Below are positions 54,031 through 62,730 of a DNA stretch of 64,000 bases, piece after piece. The notes beneath the pieces were generated by a model. That model did not search any database and was not told the origin of the DNA. It worked only from the letters and a program-made list of their open reading frames with translations. The position numbers and the translations under genes were made by a program. Source of the DNA: Roseitalea sp. MMSF_3546. GTDB taxonomy: Bacteria > Pseudomonadota > Alphaproteobacteria > Rhizobiales > Rhizobiaceae. Position 1 is the first letter of the stretch; every line of letters starts with the position of its first letter. The stretch covers positions 120,696 to 184,695 of the forward strand of contig NZ_JASHKB010000004.1 of assembly GCF_030732865.1 (NCBI RefSeq), given 5' to 3'.

Positions 54031-55566
54031 ATGAGCACTGCCGAAATCCTCACCCTAAAGGGCGTCAGCAAGGCGTTCGGCGTGGTGCAAGCCCTTGATG
54101 GTGTTTCGCTTGATCTGCGCGCGGGCGAATGCCTGGCGCTGGTCGGCGAGAACGGGGCGGGCAAGTCGACGCTGACGCGGATCATCGAAGGCGTGTTCGC
54201 GCCCGATGCGGGACAATTGCTGCTTGACGGGAAACCCGTGCAATTCTCGGGCCCGCGCGAGTCGCACCGCGCCGGCATCCGCGTCATCCATCAGGAACCG
54301 GAAATCATTGCCGACGTCTCGGTGGCCGAGAACGTCTTTCCCGGCGCACTGCCCGCCCGCCTTGGCGGGCTTGTCGACCGTGCGCGCCTTCATGCCCGGA
54401 CCGCGGAACTGCTTAGGCTTTTTGGCATGGAACGGGAGATGACGCCGACGCAGATCTGCGCTGGGCTGGGCCCGGCGCAACGGCAGATGATCGAGATCAT
54501 GCGCGCCGTGCATGCCGGCGGGCGGGTCATCGCCTTTGACGAGCCGACCTCGTCGTTGACCGGCGAGGAGACCGAACGCCTTTTCGCCGTCATCCGCAGG
54601 CTGCGCGCGGACGGTGTGGCGGTGGTCTATATCTCGCACCGGCTGGCGGAGGTGGTCGCCCTTTGCGACCGCGTCGCGGTTCTGCGCGACGGCAAGATGA
54701 TCGATGTCGTGCCGATCGATGAGACCTCCGAGGAGGACATTACGCGCAAGATGGTCGGACGGACGCTGACCGAGATGTTTCCCGGACGCGCGCCGCCCGG
54801 CGATGCAACCGTTCTTTCGGTGCGCGCGATGACGACCGAGCACGTCTCCGACATTTCCCTTCAGCTGCGCGCCGGCGAGGTGCTGGGCATTGGCGGGCTG
54901 GTCGGGGCGGGCCGGTCCGAACTTGCCCGCGGCATCTTCGGTGTGGGTGCGCGGCTTGCAGGCAGCGTCGAGCTTGAAGGCAAGCCGCTGCCGTCGGGCA
55001 GTCCGGGCGATGCCATTCTGGCCGGCATCGGTCTTGCTCCCGAGGACCGCAAGCACGAGGCGCTGTTGCTGATGCGCTCGATCCTCGACAACGCCGTGCT
55101 GTGCATTCCCGACCGGGTCTCGCGCGGGGGCCTGTTCGATCGCCGGCGCGCCGAGGGGATCGTCGCCCCGATCGCCGAGCGCATGCGGGTCAAGGCGCCG
55201 AGCCTTCACACGCAGGTCTCCAACCTGTCGGGCGGGAACCAGCAAAAGGTGGTGCTGACACGCTGGCTGGCACGGGCCCCCAAGGTCCTGATCCTCGATG
55301 AGCCGACCCGCGGCATCGATGTTGGCGCCAAGAGCGAAATCTATCGGCTGATCGCCGATCTGGCACGCAACGGGCTCGGCATCATCGTCATCTCCTCGGA
55401 AATGGGCGAACTGCTTGGCCTGTCGGATCGGATCCTGGTCATGTCCGAGGGCCGCATAACGGCCGAACTTGAAGGGGCGGCGATGACCGAAGACGCAATC
55501 CTGCGGGCGGCGATGCCCTCCGGCCACGCCCCCGTCTTCGACGCTTTGCAAGGAGAAACACCATGA
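54031..55566 (+). CDS. Sugar ABC transporter ATP-binding protein
   Basis: A 511-residue protein with two ATPase domains in tandem, as in RbsA/AraG. First domain: Walker A GENGAGKST (39-47), signature region and Walker B VIAFDEPTSSLTGEE (about 167-180). Second: Walker A degenerate as usual (GLVGAGRSELARGIFG near 290), signature LSGGNQQKV and Walker B VLILDEPTRGIDVGAK. It powers sugar import with the permease and binding protein. Its stop overlaps the permease start (ATGA at 55563-55566). Confidence 0.95.
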   Translation: MSTAEILTLKGVSKAFGVVQALDGVSLDLRAGECLALVGENGAGKSTLTRIIEGVFAPDAGQLLLDGKPVQFSGPRESHRAGIRVIHQEPEIIADVSVAENVFPGALPARLGGLVDRARLHARTAELLRLFGMEREMTPTQICAGLGPAQRQMIEIMRAVHAGGRVIAFDEPTSSLTGEETERLFAVIRRLRADGVAVVYISHRLAEVVALCDRVAVLRDGKMIDVVPIDETSEEDITRKMVGRTLTEMFPGRAPPGDATVLSVRAMTTEHVSDISLQLRAGEVLGIGGLVGAGRSELARGIFGVGARLAGSVELEGKPLPSGSPGDAILAGIGLAPEDRKHEALLLMRSILDNAVLCIPDRVSRGGLFDRRRAEGIVAPIAERMRVKAPSLHTQVSNLSGGNQQKVVLTRWLARAPKVLILDEPTRGIDVGAKSEIYRLIADLARNGLGIIVISSEMGELLGLSDRILVMSEGRITAELEGAAMTEDAILRAAMPSGHAPVFDALQGETP

Positions 55567-56558
55567 CCTCGGACGTCACGCGCCCCTCCGCGAAGGCGAC
55601 GATGGGGCCACTTGCGAGTCTTGCCGAACGCGTCGGCATTCACAATCTGAGCCTGATCCTTGCCCTGGTCGTCCTTTTGATCGTTTTTGGCAGCCTGCGC
55701 GGCGATGTGTTCTTTTCAAGCCGCAATGTCCTCAATATCGGCATGGGCGTGGCGATCCTGGGCGTTCTTGCGATCTCGCAGACCGCGGTGATCGTCTCGG
55801 GCGGTCTTGACATCTCGGTGGGTGCGATCGTCGGGCTGACGACGGTGACGACAGCGATGGCGATCGAGGCGACGGGACTGGCCGCGGCCGGTCCGGCTGC
55901 TGGACTGATCGTCGGCGCGCTGGCCGGTCTGTTCAATGGGCTCATCATCACCTATGGGCGCGTCAATGCGATCATCGTGACGCTTGGGACCATGGCGATC
56001 TTTCGCGGCATTGCCTTCATCATCTCGGATGGTCAGTCGATCTCCATCTTCAACGACACGTTCCGCTTGCTCGGAATCGGCCGTTTTCTGGGCATCCCGG
56101 CGCCGATCTGGGTGCTGGTCGGCGTGGCCCTGGTGTTCTACGTCTTTCTTCATCTGAGCGTGGTGGGCCGCAATGTCTATGCGATCGGCGGCAACCCGGT
56201 GGTCGCGCGGCTTTCGGGGCTCAATATCCGCGGCTATCGGCTGTCAATGTACGTGCTTAGCGGCTGTGTCGCCGGCATTGGCGGGGTGCTGCTGGCGGCA
56301 CGGACGGGCTCGGGCCAGCCGATCTCGGGCTCGGAGGGCCTGGAACTGGAGGCGATCACGGCGGCGTTCTTAGGCGGTTGCGCCATGCAGGGGGGCAAGG
56401 GGACGGTGATCGGCGCGCTGCTGGGGGTTGCGATCATCGGCGTCTTGAACAACGGGATGATCCTGACCGGCGTGCCGACCTTCTACCAGATGCTGGCCAA
56501 GGGCAGCCTTTTGATCCTCGCCGTGCTACTGGCCGAATATCGGCTCAACAGGACCTAG
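55563..56558 (+). CDS. Sugar ABC transporter permease (RbsC/AraH-like)
   Basis: A 331-residue membrane protein with 8-10 helices. The family segments ISVGAIVGLTTV, ALAGLFNGLIITYGRVNAIIVTLGTMAIFRG, GGNPVVARLSGLNIRGYRLSMYVLSGC and AFLGGCAMQGGKGTVIGALLG are clear. It forms the channel for the sugar imported by the operon. It lies 3 bp from the GntR gene that closes the operon. Confidence 0.95.
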   Translation: MTSDVTRPSAKATMGPLASLAERVGIHNLSLILALVVLLIVFGSLRGDVFFSSRNVLNIGMGVAILGVLAISQTAVIVSGGLDISVGAIVGLTTVTTAMAIEATGLAAAGPAAGLIVGALAGLFNGLIITYGRVNAIIVTLGTMAIFRGIAFIISDGQSISIFNDTFRLLGIGRFLGIPAPIWVLVGVALVFYVFLHLSVVGRNVYAIGGNPVVARLSGLNIRGYRLSMYVLSGCVAGIGGVLLAARTGSGQPISGSEGLELEAITAAFLGGCAMQGGKGTVIGALLGVAIIGVLNNGMILTGVPTFYQMLAKGSLLILAVLLAEYRLNRT

Positions 56559-56561
56559 GCG

Positions 56562-57299
56562 GTGAGCGCTGCGCCGGACGGAGAGGCAAGGCCGCGCGAG
56601 CGCGTCACGCGCGCGCTTGCCCAGCGAATCCTGTCGGGGGACATCCCGCCGGGCGAGAAGCTCCCCAATGAAGCCGATCTTGGCGCGCAGATGGCGGTCA
56701 GCCGGACCGCGCTGCGCGAATCGATCCGCATGCTCGCCGGAAAGGGGCTGGTCGAAAGCCGTACGCGCGCCGGCACAATCGTCCTGCCGCCAACGCACTG
56801 GAACCAGCTTGATCCGGATCTTCTGGCCTGGCGCGAGGCGCTGCCGCCCGACTATGCCTTCGTCAGGGCGCTGACGGAAGCGCGCGAGGTGATCGAACCG
56901 GCCGCTGCGGCGCTTGCAGCGCGGCGGGCGACGGCGCGCGATCTGGCGCGGATCGAGGCGGCCTATGAAGCGATGCAGGCGGCGGGTGGCGCCGATATCG
57001 ATGCAAGCGTTCAGGCGGACGAGGCTTTCCACCGGGCCATTCTGGTTGCCAGCCACAATGCGGTCTTCGCCAATTTCGGTGCGGTGATCGGCTCGGCGCT
57101 GCGCAACAGCTTTCGCCTGACGACCTCGGCCTCGGAGAACTATGCGCTGACGCTCGAAAAACACGGCGATGTGCTCGAGGCGATCCGTCTGCGCCGCGAC
57201 GAGGGGGCCCGCGCGCTGATGGGCGATCTGATCGGGATCGCCATTCGCGATCTGGCCAAGCTGAGCGCCGATGGCAACGCCGACATGCCGGACGGCTGA
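56562..57299 (+). CDS. GntR family transcriptional regulator (FadR/FCD group)
   Basis: A 245-residue regulator. The N-terminal winged helix-turn-helix (PNEADLGAQMAVSRTALRESIR then GLVESRTRAGTIV) is followed by an FCD ligand domain with DEAFHRAILVASHNA and a C-terminal LEKHGDVLEAIRLRRDEGA, where the conserved His and Asp residues that bind metal are present. It most likely controls the sugar-acid operon and responds to the sugar acid. The start is GTG 56562, 3 bp after the permease stop; no ATG with a ribosome site is nearer. Confidence 0.92.
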   Translation: MSAAPDGEARPRERVTRALAQRILSGDIPPGEKLPNEADLGAQMAVSRTALRESIRMLAGKGLVESRTRAGTIVLPPTHWNQLDPDLLAWREALPPDYAFVRALTEAREVIEPAAAALAARRATARDLARIEAAYEAMQAAGGADIDASVQADEAFHRAILVASHNAVFANFGAVIGSALRNSFRLTTSASENYALTLEKHGDVLEAIRLRRDEGARALMGDLIGIAIRDLAKLSADGNADMPDG

Positions 57300-57525
57300 C
57301 CCTGAGCAGCCTGCCCAATGCGGACGCGGCGGAGAACGCGCGATGACGTAACACCGGGTGTGTGGCAAAAACTGAAAGACAACCCCTTGCACCAGGCGTG
57401 CAAGCGCCCGGGGCCCTACATTTGGGCACCTGCAATTGGCCGCACTCAACGTGTTGAAAGGCCAGAACGGATGGCGAGAGTCCGGCTTCACCTTAAGTTG
57501 GGCGTTTGCGTGCATTGGCGTAACC

Positions 57526-58656
57526 ATGACCAGATCCTCCTCGACCTATCGCATCCCTGCGTCGGACGTGCCCGATCAGCCGCACCGGCTGGTGCCGTCG
57601 GACAGGCTCGGCGAACTGATGGGCGTGACCGCCCAGAACCGATTGACCGGCAAGCTGGGCGAACTGCAGAAGCTGCTGATCTTTCCCGAAGGGACCAGCG
57701 CCGAAGAGGTCCGCTTCAAGGTGGTCCGGGCGGCCGAATTCTATGAAAGCCTGAAACCTGCCGATGGTGTCGAGGAGATGCTGGTCCAGCAAATGGTGGG
57801 CACGCACTTTGCGGCGCTTGAGTGCCTGCGCCGCGCGGCGCTGAACGGGCAAACCGAAGATGGCCGCGACATGAACCTGAAACATGCGGCCAAGCTTGAG
57901 GCGCTGTTCACCAAGCAGACGGCCGCGCTGGACAAGCGTCGCGGCAAGGGCCAGCAAAAAGTCACCGTCGAACATGTTAATGTGGCAGCCGGCGGCAAGG
58001 CGATCGTGGGTTCGGTCGAACGAGGTGACGGGCGATCGAGCGCGGTGACACAGAGCGCCGACAATGGGCGCGCAGCTGACGCGCCATCGCCGGCAGCCAT
58101 CGGTCATGATCGGGGCGTGACAATCGATGCCAGATGGATGAGCGACGAGCCGCAAAAGGTGCCGGTGAGTGCCGGTGACCGGTCATTGGACAAGAGCGCG
58201 CCAAGAGCGCGCGGGCAAGACGACCGCCTTTACGATGCGGACCAGCCCTCAGGGCCGTCCAAGCCGAAGGCGCCAGACCATACTCAGGCGCCATCGAAGG
58301 AGCAAAGGCCGGACGAAAAGGCGGGCAAGGGCCGCAAGGCGATGGACGGTGATGGCACCGGCAATCGCAAGGCGAAGAAGAAGCCCAAAAGGACCGTGGG
58401 CCCATGGCCAACTGCGCGACTGGATCAGTGGCCCGGTGATCGGTGTCTCGCCTCCTCTTTTTGCAAAGACGGCGGCAGTTGCGCAGATAGGCGTCAACGG
58501 GCGTTTGGAACATCCGGTGCGCTTTCGATCGTGCCAGACGAATTTCGCATAGTCGCCATCGGGCGCGCCTGCGATCCGGCGCTATCGGGCCATCGGCGCG
58601 GCGCCGGCCTTGAAATAGTCCATAGAATGGTCCATTTTATGCGTGAAGGAGGGTGA
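57526..58656 (+). CDS. Hypothetical protein with a likely frameshift near its C-terminus
   Basis: A 376-residue frame in this reading. Residues about 1-170 look like a conserved short protein seen in alphaproteobacterial islands (QQKVTVEHVNVAAGGKAIVG is typical); residues ~175-300 are low-complexity, rich in Asp/Lys/Pro. The last ~85 codons look non-protein-like and run over the promoter of the next toxin-antitoxin gene. The next frame instead reads GQLRDWISGPVIGVSPPLFAKT and ends at 58552, which suggests a frameshift near 58.38-58.42 kb and a natural end at 58552. Function unknown. The start ATG 57526 removes an Arg-rich leader. Confidence 0.6.
   Translation: MTRSSSTYRIPASDVPDQPHRLVPSDRLGELMGVTAQNRLTGKLGELQKLLIFPEGTSAEEVRFKVVRAAEFYESLKPADGVEEMLVQQMVGTHFAALECLRRAALNGQTEDGRDMNLKHAAKLEALFTKQTAALDKRRGKGQQKVTVEHVNVAAGGKAIVGSVERGDGRSSAVTQSADNGRAADAPSPAAIGHDRGVTIDARWMSDEPQKVPVSAGDRSLDKSAPRARGQDDRLYDADQPSGPSKPKAPDHTQAPSKEQRPDEKAGKGRKAMDGDGTGNRKAKKKPKRTVGPWPTARLDQWPGDRCLASSFCKDGGSCADRRQRAFGTSGALSIVPDEFRIVAIGRACDPALSGHRRGAGLEIVHRMVHFMREGG
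58610..58640 (+). promoter_or_regulatory. Promoter and operator of toxin-antitoxin pair 1
   Basis: TTGAAA at 58610-58615 is followed by two overlapping inverted repeats, CCAT-AGA-ATGG (58620-58630) and ATGG-T-CCAT (58627-58635), then an AT-rich -10-like stretch. Overlapping palindromes next to a promoter are typical of operators bound by antitoxins. Confidence 0.45.
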
Positions 58657-58657
58657 C

Positions 58658-58915
58658 ATGCAGTTCACGGTGTCAGAAGCCAAGGCGAAGCTCACCGAGC
58701 TCGTGAAGCGGGCAGAGGACGGAGAGGAGATCGTCTTGACGCGGCATGGTCACGAGATCGTGCGCCTTGTCGCTCTCAAGCGCGCAACCAGCGTTCAGGA
58801 TCGGCGGTCGATCATTGCCCATGCCCGGGCATCTGCTGCGCAGAAGCTGCGCGCCGGGGCGAGCGCTGCGCGCAGCGAGGACTTTCTATACAATGACGAG
58901 GGTCTGCCTTCGTGA
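58658..58915 (+). CDS. Antitoxin, Phd/YefM-like (VapB type)
   Basis: An 85-residue antitoxin: MQFTVSEAKAKLTELVKRAE at the start is the Phd/YefM dimerisation and DNA-binding pattern (AK..L..l...eGEEI..TrHG..ivrLv). The C-terminal part (residues ~50-85) would wrap the toxin. The overlap GTGA with the PIN gene is the normal antitoxin-first order. ATG 58658 follows AAGGAGGG. Its own operator lies upstream. Confidence 0.88.
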   Translation: MQFTVSEAKAKLTELVKRAEDGEEIVLTRHGHEIVRLVALKRATSVQDRRSIIAHARASAAQKLRAGASAARSEDFLYNDEGLPS

Positions 58916-59313
58916 TCGTCGTCGATACGTCGGCGATGATGGCCCTTTTGCTGGACGAACCCGATGCGGAGACGATCGCTGACATTTTGGCGAACGCCCA
59001 CGACCTGTCGATCTCGGCCGTCACTCTTGCCGAGGCCCGGATCGTCGCCGCGCGGCGAGATTTGACAGCGGAGATGGACAGCCTTGTCAAAGGGCTCGGG
59101 TTCGATGTGGAACATGTGACCGGCGACACGGCAAGGCGGGTCGCTGCGGCCTACGCGGTTTGGGGGAAGGGTATCCACCCGGCTGCTCTGAACTTCGGCG
59201 ACTGTTTTGCGTACGTCACCGCCGTGACGAGGAACGCGCCGCTGCTTTATGTTGGTGAGGATTTCGCCCAGACCGACGTGCAGAGCGCGATGCCGCGAAA
59301 CGCATCAGGCTGA
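58912..59313 (+). CDS. VapC-like PIN-domain toxin 1
   Basis: A 133-residue PIN domain RNase toxin. Acidic residues expected in the active site are seen: Asp5 (MIVVDTSAM), Glu42 region (TLAEARIV), and Asp in NFGDCFAY (about residue 98) with DCF-x-D-like spacing to a fourth. It would cut tRNA or other RNA, as other VapC toxins do. GTG 58912 overlaps the antitoxin stop by four bases. Part of an array of such modules. Confidence 0.88.
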   Translation: MIVVDTSAMMALLLDEPDAETIADILANAHDLSISAVTLAEARIVAARRDLTAEMDSLVKGLGFDVEHVTGDTARRVAAAYAVWGKGIHPAALNFGDCFAYVTAVTRNAPLLYVGEDFAQTDVQSAMPRNASG

Positions 59314-59726
59314 CCCATCGTGTTCAACGCATCGTCGCCGAGATCGACGTGTCGTTCGGTCCGCCTCGCGTGCAGGATGCCGCAACCCTTGATCCCGTTC
59401 CCGGCGACAGGGGATGGCAGCAACGACACGGCCTCGATCTCGTCCAGCCCCGGCGGTCGCGCGCCGCCGTCTTGTCACCTGTCCTTGCGGTCTTGGTTTT
59501 TCAACATCGGGCTATCGCTTCGCGGCTTGAGCCCGGATTGGGCGTTAACGGGCGTCTGGAGAGCGATATCCATGGTCAAAGGACGCGGACGTGCAGCAAG
59601 CGAGGTCTGCGCTCTGGTTGAAGATGACGCGTGTTCGCTCCCGTGCGGAGCGGCCGTTCGTGGTGCCGCCCTTGAACTGGGCCGAACAATCAACTAGCTT
59701 GGCAACTGGTTGGAGAAAGCGGGACC
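59314..59726. other. Gap between toxin-antitoxin pairs, relics only
   Basis: About 410 bp with no supportable gene. It holds a 20-bp near-repeat of DNA at 58490-58509 (59541-59560, two mismatches) and a short frame KMTRVRSRAERPFVVPPLNW that I cannot place. It probably contains broken pieces of a mobile or accessory gene. Confidence 0.4.
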
Positions 59727-59954
59727 ATGCGGGAAGTCGGATCGTTCGAGGCCAAGACGCGCCTGTCGGAACTGCTGGCGGCGGTTGAGGCTGGCGAAAC
59801 CGTGACGATTACACGGCGTGGCAAGGCTGTCGCGCGGCTCGTGCCCGTTGGGTCAGACCGCCTGGACGCACTGCGCCGGTTGCAGCAGATCGGCGCGGGA
59901 GCGACAATGACCGTGGACGAGATCCTGTCCGCCCGCGACGAAGGCCGGCGATGA
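59727..59954 (+). CDS. Antitoxin, Phd/YefM-like
   Basis: A 75-residue antitoxin with MREVGSFEAKTRLSELLAAVEAGE, the typical Phd/YefM N-terminus, and a KAVARLVPVG stretch. The tail (TVDEILSARDEGRR) likely binds the toxin. It overlaps the next PIN gene by four bases (ATGA at 59951-59954). Confidence 0.9.
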   Translation: MREVGSFEAKTRLSELLAAVEAGETVTITRRGKAVARLVPVGSDRLDALRRLQQIGAGATMTVDEILSARDEGRR

Positions 59955-60343
59955 CGCTGGTGATTGACGCCTCTGCCCTGGCGGGTTGGCTGATGCCCGA
60001 CGAAACCGGCAGCGATCTGGTCGCACTCGCTGGCCGGCACGATGTCTTTGCCGCGCCGGCCCTGCTCTGGGCCGAGATCCGCAACATCCTCATCGTGGCC
60101 GAGCGGCGGGGCAGAATGTCCCGGGAGAAGGTGGACCAGGCGATCGAGACGATCGCCGAACTTGGGATCGTGCTCGATACAGCCCCGTCCAGCGCCGCGG
60201 TTGTTGGCCTGTGCCGCAGGCACCGGCTCACCGCCTATGACGCACCTTATCTTGATCTAACGCTGCGTGAGAACGCCGAGCTTGCAACGCTGGATGCCGC
60301 TCTCGCGCAGGCTGCGCGCGCCGAGGGCGCGAGCGTCGTATAG
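59951..60343 (+). CDS. VapC-like PIN-domain toxin 2
   Basis: A 130-residue PIN toxin. Active-site Asp6 (LVIDASALAGW), Glu43 (LLWAEIRNIL), and Asp97-Asp102 in AYDAPYLDLTLR fit the four-acid PIN site. The C-terminus has a typical ATLDAALAQAARAEG. It forms the second antitoxin-first pair of the array. Confidence 0.91.
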   Translation: MTLVIDASALAGWLMPDETGSDLVALAGRHDVFAAPALLWAEIRNILIVAERRGRMSREKVDQAIETIAELGIVLDTAPSSAAVVGLCRRHRLTAYDAPYLDLTLRENAELATLDAALAQAARAEGASVV

Positions 60344-60735
60344 GGCTCGCTTTGCGCGAAGGTGCGCCAGCCGTGTCGCGAACAGAGTGAGACTTCAGGT
60401 GGTCTGTCACTGCGCGTCGTCGGGACTTTTGTCACAGGGCAGGTTGTCGGCCCATCGGCGATGTCGAAATCCGTGACGGCGGCCGACATGGCTACCCGCT
60501 GTCCAGAGCAGGGGGAGCAGCACGTTGGGGCCCATGGCAGATGCACCAATCCGGCTGGCGAGCGGTCGGCGCCGCAGGCTTTGAGTCTGATGTTCAACAA
60601 ACTTGATTCCTGTTGAGCCCGGAACACTGACCGGATGGCTTCGGGCTCTCCGACCGGACGAGACCGGTGCGCGCACGTGCTTGAAGCGAAATCGACGATG
60701 TCTTACATTTACCCTATCGACAGAGCCAGAGTACG
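60344..60735. other. Gap holding a DUF1127-gene relic
   Basis: The minus strand at 60451-60489 reads MSAAVTDFDIADG, the beginning of a DUF1127 protein, but continues into unrelated sequence. A 24-bp block (60461-60484) matches exactly the relic at 62545-62568. No other features were recognised in this gap. Confidence 0.5.
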
Positions 60736-60951
60736 ATGATGGCGGACACCGCGACCTTGTCCTCAAAGTTCCAGATCTCGATCCCCAAGGCGATCCGCGC
60801 GGCGCAGCACTGGGAAGCGGGCATGCGCTTTGCCTTCATCCCGAAAGGATCGGGCGTCTTGCTCGTGCCAATCCCCCGGCGCGATGCGCTCAAGGGGATC
60901 GCCAAAGGGGCCAAGGCCAAGGATTATCGTGACCGGACCGACCGCGCCTGA
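60736..60951 (+). CDS. Antitoxin, AbrB/MazE-like (SpoVT domain)
   Basis: A 71-residue swapped-hairpin AbrB antitoxin: TLSSKFQISIPKAIRAAQHW is the SpoVT/AbrB fold (S-x-K-x-Q-I-x-I-P-K), followed by a short basic tail that would contact the toxin. It overlaps the next PIN gene by one base (TGATG). The first ATG (60736) or the next (60739) could be the start. Confidence 0.9.
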   Translation: MMADTATLSSKFQISIPKAIRAAQHWEAGMRFAFIPKGSGVLLVPIPRRDALKGIAKGAKAKDYRDRTDRA

Positions 60952-61331
60952 TGGTCCTCGTCGATACCTCGGCCTGGCTCGAATGGCTGATCGGCTCGCC
61001 CACCGGGGACTTGATCGCCCCCAAACTGCCCGATCAAGGCCATTGGCTGGTTCCCACCATGGTGCAACTCGAGCTTGCCCAATGGCTCACGCGGGAACTG
61101 GGCGAAGACGAGGCGGATCAGGTGATTGCCTTCACGCAGGTTTGTCACGTCATGGACCTCGATACCGAGATCGCGCTTTTTGCCGCAGACGCCTGCCGCG
61201 CGCATCGACTGGCGACGGCCGATGCGATCATCTTCGCAACGGCCCAAGCGAAGAGCGCGACGCTGCTCACCTGCGACAGCCATTTCGCCGGACTGCCCGG
61301 TGTGACCCTGGTCGAAAAGGCCGCACCGTGA
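60951..61331 (+). CDS. VapC-like PIN-domain toxin 3
   Basis: A 126-residue PIN toxin: Asp5 (VLVDTSAWLEWL), Glu41 (VQLELAQWL), Asp85-x4-Asp89 (LATADAIIFAT) and Thr/Ser-Asp near TCDSHFAG. It forms the third module, with an AbrB-type antitoxin. Confidence 0.91.
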   Translation: MVLVDTSAWLEWLIGSPTGDLIAPKLPDQGHWLVPTMVQLELAQWLTRELGEDEADQVIAFTQVCHVMDLDTEIALFAADACRAHRLATADAIIFATAQAKSATLLTCDSHFAGLPGVTLVEKAAP

Positions 61332-61501
61332 TGGTCTTGAGCGGGCTGTTCGGCACGCCATCGCATCGCGCGACGGTCCCATGATAGGCGCCTCACTGCG
61401 GAAAAGCCCATTTGACAGGCCAAGCGCAATTCGCATTTGAACTTCGGCGGCGCCCTGCATTGGCGGTCGCCCTTGCCAGAGACCCCGTTGGATCATGCCC
61501 T

Positions 61502-61915
61502 TTAAGCGGCGACGTTGAACGGATTGATGGTCCTGGCTCCGGTTGGCGCAAAATGGGCGGTGTTGCCCGTGGCCACGGTCGCGTTGCGGGACAGGGCGCT
61601 GGCTGCGATCATCAAATCGGCGCCATGATGGCCGATCGACACGGACAAGCGCCCCCAGATGCGCGCGTCCTCGGCGCCAAAATCAACAATGCGGTCGGCA
61701 AAAAACGTCATGGTTGCATCGAGCCATCGGCGCAGATCGCCGGCAAAGACGGGATCGACGCTTTGCTGCCTGGCGATGCCGCGTTCGATCTCGCCGATCG
61801 TGATGACGCTGATGAACAGGTCCTGATCGGGAACGCTTGCAAGCCAGGCGGCAACACGCGGCGCCTTGTCGGCACGGCGTGTCGCCGACAAGACGTCGGT
61901 GTCCACAATGAACAT
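61502..61915 (-). CDS. VapC/FitB-like PIN-domain toxin 4
   Basis: A 137-residue PIN toxin on the minus strand: Asp5-Thr-Asp7 (FIVDTDVLSA), Glu in TIGEIERGIA, and HGADLMIAASAL with the third acidic residue; C-terminal NTAHFAPTGARTINPF is typical of the FitB group. Its start overlaps the antitoxin stop by one base (TGATG). Confidence 0.92.
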   Translation of the reverse strand: MFIVDTDVLSATRRADKAPRVAAWLASVPDQDLFISVITIGEIERGIARQQSVDPVFAGDLRRWLDATMTFFADRIVDFGAEDARIWGRLSVSIGHHGADLMIAASALSRNATVATGNTAHFAPTGARTINPFNVAA

Positions 61916-62157
61916 CAGAATTCAACGTCACGCGGGACGGCGCGCGCGACGTCCTCGTCCACGCCCGGAAACGTCAGAAGATGGTCCTTGAAACTGCCGC
62001 GACGGTGGCGGGCAGCATCGAGCAACCGCCGATAGTCGGACGCCGCGATGACGACGACGGCCGGGTTGCCGCGCCGGGAGACCTCTTGCGGTTGGCCTTC
62101 AAGGGCAGCGTCGACGACGGCACTGAATCGGTTCTTGGCATCTTGCAGCGTCCACAT
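61915..62157 (-). CDS. Antitoxin, Phd/YefM-like
   Basis: An 80-residue antitoxin: MWTLQDAKNRFSAVVDAALE then PQEVSRRGNPAVVVIAASDY, the Phd/YefM pattern. The C-terminal ~30 residues likely bind the PIN toxin encoded next. The start ATG 62157 removes a short non-family leader. Confidence 0.91.
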   Translation of the reverse strand: MWTLQDAKNRFSAVVDAALEGQPQEVSRRGNPAVVVIAASDYRRLLDAARHRRGSFKDHLLTFPGVDEDVARAVPRDVEF

Positions 62158-62730
62158 GGGCGTTTTCCTATCTAGACAGCACGCTAGCCAGATATCGGTT
62201 CTGACTGGGTTGTTCAAGTGCCGATAGAGCCGCTTCGAGTGGCGCCGCGACAGGGCGCCAGTCCGAGCACGCCGCGCCCGCCCCGCAGACTGTCAAGCGA
62301 CACCCAGATTTACGGGTTTCGGCGACACGCAGTTGTGCTGAAAGGTGTCGCGCAAGGGGTCGCTCCGGCTTTCCATGCCTCATCATGGCGGCTGCGCCCA
62401 GCGCGACACTCCGGCCCATGTGTGTCCGGCATTGCGTGTTCCTGCTCAGTTTGCCTGGCCGTGTGGACGCGAAAGCGGCGCTGGCGTTCGACCAGCCAGG
62501 CGATGTTGGTCGTGAACGCAATGCGGGGCTTGCGGGTTTGGGCAATGTCGAAATCCGTGACGGCGGCCATGGTCGGTCTCCTCGGTGGGGCGCGGGGCCG
62601 TTGATCTTTGAGAGCAACACTTCAAGGGCCGCGGTGTTGGCGGTGATGGCTCCTGGCGAACATCAAGGACGCTGACGTTCCTGCTACTCAGTTTTTTGAC
62701 ATCTTATGAGATGTTCCTACTTTGATTGCC
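62158..62730. pseudogene. Gap with a truncated DUF1127 gene (relic)
   Basis: On the minus strand, 62310-62570 opens MAAVTDFDIAQTRKPRIAFT and continues IAWLVERQRRF, clearly the first half of a DUF1127 protein, then diverges and lacks the KDIG-like second half. The upstream ~40 bp also match those of the intact gene at 50.4 kb (shared CTCC-rich ribosome site and GGGGCGC-GGGCCGTTGATC). It is a decayed duplicate. The rest of the gap has no supported gene. Confidence 0.6.
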
